From CAMCYM01 sp964405405 (lineage in GTDB: Bacteria; Bacteroidota; Bacteroidia; Flavobacteriales_D; Sanyastnellaceae): a stretch of DNA of 27,355 nucleotides. The DNA lies in assembly GCA_964405405.1 (NCBI GenBank), contig CAYONT010000028.1, positions 1 through 27,355 of the forward strand, read 5' to 3'. Made by a program: the position numbers and the translations under genes. Of this stretch, positions 8,222-15,337 are shown in pieces; the stretch's first letter is position 1; every line of letters starts with the position of its first letter. A model generated the notes under the pieces. The model was not told the DNA's origin. It made no database searches and saw only the letters and a program-made list of their open reading frames with translations.

Positions 8222-9195
8222 ACGCTCCTGTCCCCTTCGACTTGCTCGCTGGCATTCCGACGCTCGACCTGCGGAAATTCACCCATGGCTCCGAGGCCGA
8301 ACGTGCGGAATTCATCGACACGCTGGGCCGTGCCTACGAAACCATCGGTTTTGCAGCGATCCACGGTCACGGGATTTCCGAGGACCTCATCGCCCAATTG
8401 TACCGCACCTCGGAGCAGTTCTTCACGCTTCCCCTCGCCACGAAGCAACGCTATGCCCGTCCAGAGGACAACAACCAGCGCGGTTTTGTTAGCTTCGGCA
8501 CGGAACACGCGAAGGACAGCCAAGCGGCCGACCTCAAGGAGTTCTGGCAGGTGGGTCAGCCGCACCCCGCGCCAGGTTCCGACCCCGCTCACTTCCCGGA
8601 CAATGTCGATGTGGCGGAGCTGCCGGACTTCATGCCGGCCTCGATCGAGGCGTTCGAAGCGCTGGAATCGCTCGGGCGCACCCTGCTTCGGGCCATCGCC
8701 CTGCGCATCGGGGTCGAGGAGACGTACTTCGAAAACTGGGTCCAAGGGGGCAACAGCATCCTGCGGGCCATCCACTACCCCCCCATCACCTCCGAGCCCG
8801 AAAGTGCCGTTCGCTCGGGACAGCACGAGGACATCAACCTGATCACCCTGCTCGTTGGCGCCTCTGCCTCAGGGCTCGAGGTCCTGCGCCACGATGGCGT
8901 TTGGGTGCCCGTGACCGCGCTTCCCGAACACATCGTGGTCAACGTGGGGGACATGTTGCAACGCCTGACGAACCACCGCCTGAAGAGTACGACCCACCGT
9001 GTCGTCAATCCGCCGCGCGCGCTCTGGCACACGCCCCGTTACAGCATGCCCTTCTTCTGCCACCCCCGGCCTGAGATGCGGCTGGATGCGCTGCCGCACT
9101 TGGTTCCCGCGGGCACCCAACCGGTGGAAGGCCCCATCACCGCTGGGGAATACCTCGAGGAGCGGTTGCGGGAGATCGGGCTGGCGAAGCCTTGA
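8218..9195 (+). CDS. 2-oxoglutarate/Fe(II)-dependent oxygenase, isopenicillin N synthase-like
   Basis: The protein is 325 residues. The N-terminal DIOX_N region begins with IPTLDLRKF and includes GFAAIHGHGI. The C-terminal double-stranded beta-helix domain carries the iron ligands HxD (in SGQHEDINLITLL) and the distal His (in KSTTHRVVNPP). The co-substrate-binding Arg-x-Ser follows as PRYSMPFFCHP. Enzymes of this superfamily hydroxylate, desaturate or cyclise small molecules; bacterial members of this length are common and mostly uncharacterised. The gene is the last of a four-gene chain with overlapping starts and stops, which ties its expression to the two glycosyltransferases. A substrate cannot be named. 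Confidence 0.85.
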   Translation: MNAPVPFDLLAGIPTLDLRKFTHGSEAERAEFIDTLGRAYETIGFAAIHGHGISEDLIAQLYRTSEQFFTLPLATKQRYARPEDNNQRGFVSFGTEHAKDSQAADLKEFWQVGQPHPAPGSDPAHFPDNVDVAELPDFMPASIEAFEALESLGRTLLRAIALRIGVEETYFENWVQGGNSILRAIHYPPITSEPESAVRSGQHEDINLITLLVGASASGLEVLRHDGVWVPVTALPEHIVVNVGDMLQRLTNHRLKSTTHRVVNPPRALWHTPRYSMPFFCHPRPEMRLDALPHLVPAGTQPVEGPITAGEYLEERLREIGLAKP

Positions 9196-9200
9196 TGGGG

Positions 9201-9216
9201 CGTGACCCGGGTCACG
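9201..9216. promoter_or_regulatory. Perfect 16-bp palindrome upstream of the sulfur gene cluster
   Basis: CGTGACCCGGGTCACG is a perfect dyad with no spacer, five bases after the oxygenase stop and 57 bases before the permease start at 9274. With no loop and no following T-tract it fits a dimeric repressor operator better than a terminator. The cognate regulator is not in the window, so the role is inference. Confidence 0.35.
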
Positions 9217-9273
9217 GTGGTTGACGGATTTGTAGGCCAAATTGCGCCCACAAACACACCCTCATCCCCCACG

Positions 9274-9816
9274 ATGTACCCACTGTTCGCCTCCCTGGGA
9301 TCGGAGCTCTCCTGGCTCGGTTATGCCGCTGCCGTTGCGGTGGGTTTGATTCTCGGTTTGGTCGGCGGCGGAGGGTCCATCCTCGCTGTGCCGATTTTCG
9401 TTTACCTGATGGGGATTCCGCCCGCCTTGGCCACGGCGTATTCCCTCTTCGTGGTGGGGGTATCCTCCGCGGTCGGCGGATTCCAAAAACACCGNNNNNN
9501 NNNNNNNNNNNNNNNNNNNNNNNNNNNNNNNNNNNNNNNNNNNNNNNNNNNNNNNNNNNNNNNNNNNNNNNNNNNNNNNNNNNNNNNNNNNNNNTTGGTC
9601 ATCATCGCCCTCAAATCCACCATCGGTTTTTTGGGTGACCTGGGTTCCGGAACACAGCTCGATTGGGGCTTAATTTTGGGGTTCACCGGGCTCACTTTGG
9701 TGGGTATGGTGGGGGGGCTGCGTCTGGCAAAGCACCTCGATGGCACCTTCTTGAAGAAGGGTTTTGGTTGGTTTGTGCTGGTGCTGGGGGTTTGGATCCT
9801 CTGGGGCCAATTTTGA
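9274..9816 (+). CDS. TauE/SafE-family sulfite/anion permease, interrupted by a scaffold gap
   Basis: Two pieces flank 100 Ns. The left piece (73 residues) starts MYPLFASLGSELSWLGYAAAVAVGLILGLVGGGGS and continues with IPPALATAYSLFVVGVSSAVGG, the first-half TauE/SafE signature. The right piece carries ALKSTIGFLGDLGSG and ends LKKGFGWFVLVLGVWIL, typical of the family's second half. Normal members are about 250 residues, so roughly 100 residues are probably missing and the true gap is probably nearer 300 bases than 100. That the frame appears to continue across the gap means nothing, since the gap length is a placeholder. Relatives export sulfite or sulfoacetate or move other organosulfur anions. 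The neighbouring sulfur genes support sulfite or related anion transport here. Confidence 0.82.
   Translation: MYPLFASLGSELSWLGYAAAVAVGLILGLVGGGGSILAVPIFVYLMGIPPALATAYSLFVVGVSSAVGGFQKHXXXXXXXXXXXXXXXXXXXXXXXXXXXXXXXXXXLVIIALKSTIGFLGDLGSGTQLDWGLILGFTGLTLVGMVGGLRLAKHLDGTFLKKGFGWFVLVLGVWILWGQF
9495..9594. other. Scaffold gap (100 N) inside the TauE/SafE gene
   Basis: Exactly 100 Ns. The flanks do not repeat each other, and the protein on either side lacks a mid-section, so real sequence is missing here. The size is arbitrary. Confidence 0.95.
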
Positions 9817-9860
9817 GTAAGAATCTGATAATAAACAAATAACCTTCAAATACTTAAACC

Positions 9861-11273
9861 ATGTTGATTGAACAAATCTACACGGGTTGCCTCGCCCAAG
9901 GCGCCTATTACATCGAGAGTGAAGGAGAGGCAGCCATCATCGATCCCTTGCGGGAGACCCACGGGTACATCCAAAAGGCTGCAGAGCGGGGGGCCACCAT
10001 CAAGTACATCCTCGAAACGCACTTTCACGCGGACTTTGTCTCTGGACATTTGGACTTGTCAAAAAAAACCGGTGCGGCCATCGTCTACGGCCCGACGGCA
10101 CAGCCTGACTTCCCCATTCACCAAGCGAAGGACGGTGAAGTGCTGACCTTGGGCAAATTGAAGATCGAGGTGCTGCACACCCCAGGTCACACCATGGAAT
10201 CGACCTGCTACCTGCTACGCAACGAGGAAGGGGAGCCGCACGCCGTGTTCACCGGAGACACCCTGTTCATTGGGGATGTGGGGCGGCCGGATTTGGCCCA
10301 AAAGGCAGCCAGCATGACGCAGGAACAACTCGCGGCCACGCTGTTCCACTCGCTTCGGGACAAACTCATGACGTTGCCCGATTCCGTGCTGGTCTATCCC
10401 GGTCACGGTGCCGGCTCCGCTTGCGGCAAGAACCTGAGCAGCCAAACCTGGGACACCATCGGCGGTCAACGGGCGTCAAACTATGCCCTGCGTGCTGACA
10501 TGACCGAGGCTGAATTCGTCCAAGAGGTCACCGACGGTCTGTTGCCCCCACCCCAGTACTTCCCTCAGAACGTGGCGATGAACAAGTCCACCATCACTTC
10601 GGTGGATGACGTGTTGGCCCGGGGTACGGTGGCGTTGGATCCAGACACCTTCGAGGGCATTGCGAACCACGAAGGGGCGATGGTGATCGACACCCGGTCG
10701 GCAGATGCCTTCGTGGCTGGTCACATTCCCAACAGCATCTTCATCGGCATCGACGGGAGTTTTGCACCCTGGGTGGGAGCCCTGGTGCCCGACCTGCAGC
10801 AACCCATTGTTTTGGTGGCTGACGCGGGTCGGGAACAGGAGGTGGTGACCCGCCTCTCCCGGGTCGGATATGACAACACGTTGGGCTATTTGGCCGGCGG
10901 GATCGACGCTTGGAAAGCTGCGGGCAAGGAGGTAGACCAAATCCAACAAATCACCGCAGACTCCTTGGCGCAGCGTCTGGAGACCGAATCCCTGAACATC
11001 CTCGACGTCCGCAAACCGGGGGAATGGGAAGCGGAGCACCTGGAAGGGGTTCCCAACTTGCCACTGGATTACGTCAATGACCACATGGAGGAGATTGACC
11101 GGGACAAAACCTATTTCGCCCACTGCGCCGGGGGATACCGTTCGGTGATTTTCAACAGCATCCTCAAGGCCCGGGGATTCCACAACATCGTGGACATCGC
11201 GGGGGGATTCAAAGCCCTGGCAGCGACCGCCCTCCCCAAAACAAACTATGTTTGTCCTTCCACTTTGAAGTAA
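9861..11273 (+). CDS. MBL-fold persulfide dioxygenase-like protein fused to two rhodanese domains
   Basis: The protein is 470 residues. Residues 1-250 or so form a metallo-beta-lactamase fold of the ETHE1/persulfide dioxygenase type, with metal motif ETHFHADFVSGH, later ligands in HTPGHTMES and FTGDTLFIGDVGRPDL, and YPGHGAGSACG. ETHE1-type enzymes oxidise glutathione persulfide to sulfite. Two rhodanese domains follow. The first (around VIDTRSADAFVAGHIPNS) has VADAGRE where the catalytic Cys loop should be, so it looks inactive. The second keeps the Cys loop as AHCAGGYRSV and could move sulfane sulfur. The start ATG follows a 44-bp AT-rich spacer after the permease stop. Two YeeE/YedE proteins follow directly, and the set resembles known sulfide/persulfide-response operons. 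Confidence in the domain calls is high; the exact substrate is inference. Confidence 0.9.
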   Translation: MLIEQIYTGCLAQGAYYIESEGEAAIIDPLRETHGYIQKAAERGATIKYILETHFHADFVSGHLDLSKKTGAAIVYGPTAQPDFPIHQAKDGEVLTLGKLKIEVLHTPGHTMESTCYLLRNEEGEPHAVFTGDTLFIGDVGRPDLAQKAASMTQEQLAATLFHSLRDKLMTLPDSVLVYPGHGAGSACGKNLSSQTWDTIGGQRASNYALRADMTEAEFVQEVTDGLLPPPQYFPQNVAMNKSTITSVDDVLARGTVALDPDTFEGIANHEGAMVIDTRSADAFVAGHIPNSIFIGIDGSFAPWVGALVPDLQQPIVLVADAGREQEVVTRLSRVGYDNTLGYLAGGIDAWKAAGKEVDQIQQITADSLAQRLETESLNILDVRKPGEWEAEHLEGVPNLPLDYVNDHMEEIDRDKTYFAHCAGGYRSVIFNSILKARGFHNIVDIAGGFKALAATALPKTNYVCPSTLK

Positions 11274-11279
11274 CCCACG

Positions 11280-11843
11280 ATGACCGGACTCTTTGAGAAT
11301 GCTTGGCCTTGGTATGTGGCTGGCCCGTTGATCGCTTTGTGCATGGCGGCGCTCCTGTTCGCTGGCAAACGATTCGGGGTTTCGAGCAATTTCCAAACGC
11401 TCTGTACCCTCGCAGGTGCGGGACGTTTTTCTGATTTCTTTCGCATCGACTGGCGGGAGCGAAAGTGGAACTTGGTGTTCATCCTGGGAACGGTGTTGGG
11501 TGGGGCGCTGTCGGGCCTATGGCTCAGGCCGCAGCCCACGGTCGACCTGTCATCCGATACGGTGGCCACGTTGGAATCCTGGGGGCTTCAGGACCCCGGT
11601 GCCACATTCGAACCGATGGAACTCTACGGCCCGGAGGTTTGGGGGCAGCCCGGGACTTGGCTCATCTTGTTGGTCGGAGGTTTCTTGGTGGGGTTCGGCA
11701 CGCGGTGGGCGGATGGATGCACTTCCGGGCACGCCATCTCAGGGCTGTCATCGCTGCAACTTCCCTCCCTCATCGCCGTGGTGGGTTTCTTCATCGGCGG
11801 GTTGACCATGACCCACTGGGTCCTCCCCTATTTGTTCCACTGA
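11280..11843 (+). CDS. YeeE/YedE-family membrane protein, larger partner
   Basis: An integral membrane protein of 187 residues, starting six bases after the preceding stop. Hydrophobic segments occur near residues 10-28, 60-80, 125-142 and 160-185. The family motif GFGTRWADGCTSGHAISGLSSLQ is present, with the conserved Cys in the GCTSGH loop. Relatives of the YeeE/YedE (TsuA-like, PmpA/PmpB) group transport thiosulfate or other sulfur species across the inner membrane, with conserved cysteines relaying the ion. It lacks the second half of the long single-chain type. The next gene supplies a matching half, so the two probably assemble as a pair. Sulfur transport is supported by family and by the adjacent persulfide-dioxygenase-like gene; the substrate is not proven. 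Confidence 0.85.
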   Translation: MTGLFENAWPWYVAGPLIALCMAALLFAGKRFGVSSNFQTLCTLAGAGRFSDFFRIDWRERKWNLVFILGTVLGGALSGLWLRPQPTVDLSSDTVATLESWGLQDPGATFEPMELYGPEVWGQPGTWLILLVGGFLVGFGTRWADGCTSGHAISGLSSLQLPSLIAVVGFFIGGLTMTHWVLPYLFH

Positions 11844-11853
11844 CAAAACACGA

Positions 11854-12267
11854 ATGACCATGTGGCTCTATTTGCTCATCGGAATGCTTTTTGGGGTGAC
11901 GTTGACCCAAGCGGAAATCGTCAGTTGGTACCGCATCGCGGAGATGTTTCAGTTCGACAGTTTCCACATGTACGGGGTCATCGGCTCAGCGGTGGTGCTG
12001 GGGGTGCTTTTTCTGCAACTCGCTCGCAGGTTGGGCTGGCAATCGGTGGAGGGAAAGCCTTTCGCTATTCATATGTACCCCATGGGGTGGAAGCGTTTCT
12101 TGCTGGGAGGAACGGTGTTCGGAATGGGATGGGCCATCACAGGGGCCTGCCCCGGACCGCTGTTCATCCTGGCGGGCGCAGGCTACGCCCCAGTGTTGAT
12201 CGCGTTGGTGGGTGCCTTGTTGGGAACCTTCGTCTATGGGTTGGTGCGTCACCGCCTGCCCCACTGA
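11854..12267 (+). CDS. YeeE/YedE-family membrane protein, smaller partner (DUF6691-like)
   Basis: A 137-residue membrane protein with four predicted hydrophobic segments (WLYLLIGMLFGVTL; YGVIGSAVVLGVLFLQLA; FLLGGTVFGMGWAITGACPG; APVLIALVGALLGTFVYGL). The motif ITGACPGPLFILAGAG, with its single conserved Cys, is the hallmark of the small YeeE/YedE half that accompanies the larger GCTSGH-type half. It begins ten bases after the preceding stop (an in-frame ATG at 11860 is an alternative). Its likely role is to complete the sulfur-species channel with the upstream protein. A T-tract follows the gene at 12277-12284. Confidence 0.83.
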   Translation: MTMWLYLLIGMLFGVTLTQAEIVSWYRIAEMFQFDSFHMYGVIGSAVVLGVLFLQLARRLGWQSVEGKPFAIHMYPMGWKRFLLGGTVFGMGWAITGACPGPLFILAGAGYAPVLIALVGALLGTFVYGLVRHRLPH

Positions 12268-12276
12268 TGGCTTGCA

Positions 12277-12284
12277 TTTTTTTT
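12277..12284 (+). terminator. T-tract after the sulfur operon, possible weak terminator
   Basis: A run of eight T follows the stop codon by nine bases. Upstream pairing is weak: a GGTG/CACC stem at 12243-12253 and a short GCC/GGC pairing nearer the tract. This is a plausible operon end in the 95-bp spacer before the protease gene, but not a strong hairpin. Confidence 0.3.
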
Positions 12285-12362
12285 CAAATCCGTTAGAATT
12301 TCTTGGCGGCTTGGGTGTACGAGGTTTAATAGGTTGGCAGTTTTTTTGCCCAAACAACGGTC

Positions 12363-13826
12363 ATGAAAGCTTTCAACCAAACCCTCGTGGGTGCGTTGCT
12401 GGGAGCCGGCATTGCCCTCAGCATCCACGCCGCGTTCACGGCCTCCGGGCCGGATGATTCGATGTTGCATGGCACGGTTCCGGGTTCGACGGTTCCGGGA
12501 ATTCAAACGGGCTGGTCAGAAGGAGTCAGCGGGGTACCCTTGGACTTTCGGGGTGCGGCGGCAGCGGCGATTGATCCGGTCGTCCACGTGAAGACCGCAA
12601 ATCGGGTCCAGGTTCCCATTCATCCTTGGCTGGAGTATTGGGGCTACTCAGCTCCTTCTCAGGTGCAACAGGGTTCAGGGTCTGGGGTCATCATCGACGC
12701 AGAGGGGTTCATTCTGACGAACCACCATGTCATCCGCGGTGCCGAAGAAATCGAGGTTTCTCTGAACGACCGAAGGACCTACAGAGCACAGGTGGTAGGG
12801 AGTGATCCTGCCACAGACCTCGCAGTCTTGCGGGTGGATGCAACCGAGCCACTTCCGTTCATTCGGTTCGGGGATTCGGATGCGCTAGCGGTGGGTGAAT
12901 GGGTGCTCGCGGTGGGGAATCCTTTCGATCTTACGTCCACGGTTACCGCGGGAATTGTCTCGGCAAAGGCCCGGAACATCCAGATCTTGCAGCCTACGGA
13001 TGCGTCGGGGGTCCCCCCCATCGAGTCGTTCATTCAAACGGATGCCGCAGTGAATCCCGGGAACAGCGGTGGCGCCCTGGTGAATGTCCGAGGCGAATTG
13101 GTCGGAATCAACACCGCGATCGCTTCGGAAACGGGGTCTTATGCGGGTTATTCGTTTGCTGTGCCTTCGTCCATTGCGGCCAAGGTGAGCGCCGACCTCA
13201 TCGCTTTCGGAAGGGTGCAACGGGCGTTCTTGGGGGTGCGGGTGGCCGAAATGAATGACGGGTTGGCGAAGGAGCTGGGGGTGGCCAGCGGCCAGGGGGT
13301 ACTGCTCGCCGAAATCACCCCTGGAGGAGGGGCCGAACGGGCCGGCCTTCGGCGCAACGATGTCTTGGTCGAAGTCGCAGGTGGGCCGGTCCGGAACATG
13401 CCGGAGCTTCAGGACCGGGTTTCCCGTTACCGGCCCGGCGATGCGGTGCCGGTCGTGGTATTGCGGAACGGCAAGCGAATCGAGGCCCAGGTCGAATTGC
13501 GGGATGCTGCCGGGGCCACCCGCATCGTCAACCGTTCGGAATCAGAATGGCAGCAACGACTGGGTGCGGTCTGGACTTCCACCGAGGGCACGGACCGGGG
13601 ACCTGGGGTCTTGGTTTACCGCGTTTTTCAGGGTCCCCTCCGACAAATCGGAGTACAAGAGGGCTTTCTCATCCAGTCGGTGAACGGAGAACCCATTTCG
13701 GGTCCCGACGAATGGACCGATGTCCTTTCCAGCACCGACGGTCCTTACCGGATCCGTGGGAAGTATCCCGATGGAACCGTGCGGGAGTTCCTGCTGCCAG
13801 GGGCTGCTGCTCCCAGCGTACGCTGA
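12363..13826 (+). CDS. HtrA/Deg-family S1C serine protease with two PDZ domains
   Basis: The protein is 487 residues. An N-terminal signal or anchor (MKAFNQTLVGALLGAGIALSIHAAF) places it in the periplasm. The trypsin-like domain has a full triad: His122 (ILTNHHVI), Asp152 (ATDLAVL) and Ser235 (NPGNSGGAL). A first PDZ domain lies at about 288-380 (FLGVRVAEM... PGGGAERAGLRRNDVLVEV). A second, more divergent PDZ-like region lies at about 398-480 (QEGFLIQSVNGEPISGPDEW). Members degrade or refold misfolded envelope proteins, with PDZ domains sensing exposed C-termini. The architecture matches Bacteroidota Do-like proteases. It is preceded by a 95-bp spacer with a TAGGTTGG sequence (12330-12337), one mismatch from the TAnnTTTG promoter box, which may give it its own promoter. 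Confidence 0.92.
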   Translation: MKAFNQTLVGALLGAGIALSIHAAFTASGPDDSMLHGTVPGSTVPGIQTGWSEGVSGVPLDFRGAAAAAIDPVVHVKTANRVQVPIHPWLEYWGYSAPSQVQQGSGSGVIIDAEGFILTNHHVIRGAEEIEVSLNDRRTYRAQVVGSDPATDLAVLRVDATEPLPFIRFGDSDALAVGEWVLAVGNPFDLTSTVTAGIVSAKARNIQILQPTDASGVPPIESFIQTDAAVNPGNSGGALVNVRGELVGINTAIASETGSYAGYSFAVPSSIAAKVSADLIAFGRVQRAFLGVRVAEMNDGLAKELGVASGQGVLLAEITPGGGAERAGLRRNDVLVEVAGGPVRNMPELQDRVSRYRPGDAVPVVVLRNGKRIEAQVELRDAAGATRIVNRSESEWQQRLGAVWTSTEGTDRGPGVLVYRVFQGPLRQIGVQEGFLIQSVNGEPISGPDEWTDVLSSTDGPYRIRGKYPDGTVREFLLPGAAAPSVR

Positions 13827-13860
13827 GTCCTTCGCTGTCGGGAACTTCTGTAGGTCCGGC

Positions 13861-13877
13861 GTTGTTATGCATACAAC
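13861..13877. promoter_or_regulatory. Small inverted repeat before the LON-domain gene
   Basis: GTTGT and ACAAC arms surround TATGCAT, itself containing the palindrome ATGCAT, three bases before the start codon at 13881. It could be a short operator or a 5'-UTR hairpin. The evidence is symmetry and position only. Confidence 0.25.
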
Positions 13878-13880
13878 GCT

Positions 13881-14504
13881 ATGGAATCCCTGCCCCTGTT
13901 CCCCTTGCCATTGATGCCCCTGCCAGGGGAGCAAGTGGGGTTGTTCATCTTCGAACCCCGGTATCAAACACTGTTTGACGCCTTGGAGTCCTTGGAGGTG
14001 GCGGAGTTTGGCCTTCCATTCGCCCACTCAGGTCGATTGGAGGGGGTTGGGGCGGTGATGCGGCTCATTGGCGTCACGGAACGGCTTCCCGATGGCAGAC
14101 GCCATGTGCTCGTGGCGGTTTGTGACCTTTTCCGGTTGCTGGGGTTTGATGAATCGCCCGTTGGGGTGCCGTATCCCATGGGAGAGATCGAACGGTTGGA
14201 GGGATGGCGGGATTGGACTTTGGCACCTGCGGATGTGGCGGAATGGCACCGTCTGGCTGATTGGCTTGCCCAAGAGGAGGCTCGCAAGTCAGGCCAAACC
14301 CCAGCCACGCCCAACAGCATCCACCGCGCCCCTCTGCTCTTGGAGGCTGCCCGAACCTTGGGTTTGGATGCCCGTCAACGAGCCGCACTGCTTGTTTTGA
14401 ACTCCAACCGTGCCCGGAGGAAGCTCTTCTCTCAGCTGCTGGAATATACCCGACTCATTCTCAACCAGGAGCAACACATGGATCGTTTCATTTCGCCCAA
14501 TTGA
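13881..14504 (+). CDS. LON substrate-binding (N-terminal) domain protein
   Basis: The protein is 207 residues and matches the Lon N-terminal domain found as a stand-alone protein: the start MESLPLFPLPLMPLPGEQVGLFIFEPRY carries the family pattern 'LPLFPLP...PGE...L.IFEPRY'. A mixed beta region follows (GVGAVMRLIGVTERLPDGR, LVAVCDLFRLL), then a helical tail (LLLEAARTLGLDARQRAALLVLNSNRARRKLFSQLLEYTRLIL). It has no ATPase or Ser-Lys protease part, so it is not Lon itself. Such proteins are thought to bind peptide or protein substrates, but their role is poorly known. It follows the HtrA gene by 54 bases, which may link both to protein quality control. Confidence 0.85.
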   Translation: MESLPLFPLPLMPLPGEQVGLFIFEPRYQTLFDALESLEVAEFGLPFAHSGRLEGVGAVMRLIGVTERLPDGRRHVLVAVCDLFRLLGFDESPVGVPYPMGEIERLEGWRDWTLAPADVAEWHRLADWLAQEEARKSGQTPATPNSIHRAPLLLEAARTLGLDARQRAALLVLNSNRARRKLFSQLLEYTRLILNQEQHMDRFISPN

Positions 14505-14517
14505 ACGGAGGGTGATG

Positions 14518-14525
14518 TAATTTTG
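14518..14525 (+). promoter_or_regulatory. TAnnTTTG -7 box four bases before a start codon
   Basis: TAATTTTG matches the Bacteroidota -7 consensus exactly and is separated from the ATG at 14530 by only GCCC. If used, transcription would begin at or next to the start codon, giving a leaderless or near-leaderless mRNA. A TTG at 14501-14503 lies at a rather short spacing for a -33 box. Confidence 0.5.
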
Positions 14526-14529
14526 GCCC

Positions 14530-15303
14530 ATGAAATTCGGTATCGTACTTATCGCACTCACCGTCTTCGGGTGGCAAACCGGCTGCCAAGAACCCCATTC
14601 ACAGTCTGATGCGGAATCGGGGGCTGCATCCTCCACGGATGGAAAATGCGAGGTTACCCTGGCGGAAAACGCGGCCTTGTTCGTGTCACGTGATACGGCA
14701 GAGGCCATTTCCTCAGCGTTGCACACGTACTTCCAAGCAACGAATGACAATGATTGGGAAAAGGTGCTCGACCACTATCCGTTGCACCGTATGACCGACA
14801 CGAATTACTACAAGGGATTTGACTCATACCGTGCGTTTGCCCTGAGTTTTGCAAACCGGGCGTTGGACATGGGCGTCATGAACCGGACCGAGCAGGCTGT
14901 GATTCGGTACATCAGCCCTTTGGTGGATGACGGGGACCAGTGGGTGGCTTTGATCAATCTGGACTTGTTGCATTTCGTGGATTTTACCTACAAATACGAG
15001 GGAGATCCCAAAGGCATCAAGGGCATGGTGGAGGCATCCTATGGGAAAGGACATGCCACTTACTCGGAAGATCCCGGGCCCATTCAGGACAGCACCACCT
15101 GGAAGCGACAGTGGAAGGTGGAGGGAGACAACCGACTGTGGGTCATCTTGCCCAAATCAGGTGAGACGGATGGACGGTATGCGTTTCTTCCCGGAAACTT
15201 CAATGAACAGAGCAACGGAGGGTTGATGATGTCAGGAACGGCCATGACGGAGGTGCTCCGCATGTGGCGAGAGCAAGACCCGGCTTATCCCTTCCCAAAG
15301 TAA
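14530..15303 (+). CDS. Putative lipoprotein of unknown function
   Basis: A 257-residue protein I do not recognise. The N-terminus MKFGIVLIALTVFGWQTGC resembles a lipoprotein signal with the modified Cys at 19, followed by a Ser/Glu/Asp-rich linker to about residue 40. The segment AISSALHTYFQATNDNDWEKVLDHYPLHRM resembles the start of SnoaL/NTF2-like folds (helix, then 'ND-W--vL--Y'), and later parts (VALINLDLLHFVDFTYKYEG; WKRQWKVEGDNRLWVILP) could form its beta-sheet. That fold assignment is tentative. The gene has its own promoter-like box right before the ATG and lies between the LON-domain gene and the DDAH-like gene. No enzyme motif was found. Confidence 0.75.
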   Translation: MKFGIVLIALTVFGWQTGCQEPHSQSDAESGAASSTDGKCEVTLAENAALFVSRDTAEAISSALHTYFQATNDNDWEKVLDHYPLHRMTDTNYYKGFDSYRAFALSFANRALDMGVMNRTEQAVIRYISPLVDDGDQWVALINLDLLHFVDFTYKYEGDPKGIKGMVEASYGKGHATYSEDPGPIQDSTTWKRQWKVEGDNRLWVILPKSGETDGRYAFLPGNFNEQSNGGLMMSGTAMTEVLRMWREQDPAYPFPK

Positions 15304-15324
15304 TGCGGGCTGCGGTTGGGGGCT

Positions 15325-15332
15325 TATCTTTG
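15325..15332 (+). promoter_or_regulatory. TAnnTTTG -7 box five bases before a start codon
   Basis: TATCTTTG, an exact -7 consensus match, is followed by CCCCC and then the ATG at 15338. It has the same geometry as the box at 14518, so this operon probably starts with a near-leaderless transcript. Confidence 0.5.
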
Positions 15333-15337
15333 CCCCC

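Noticed and set aside
13814..13825. 12-bp palindrome CAGCGTACGCTG at the end of the HtrA gene
   Set aside because: It lies inside coding sequence overlapping the stop codon, with no T-tract, and is short enough to be chance.
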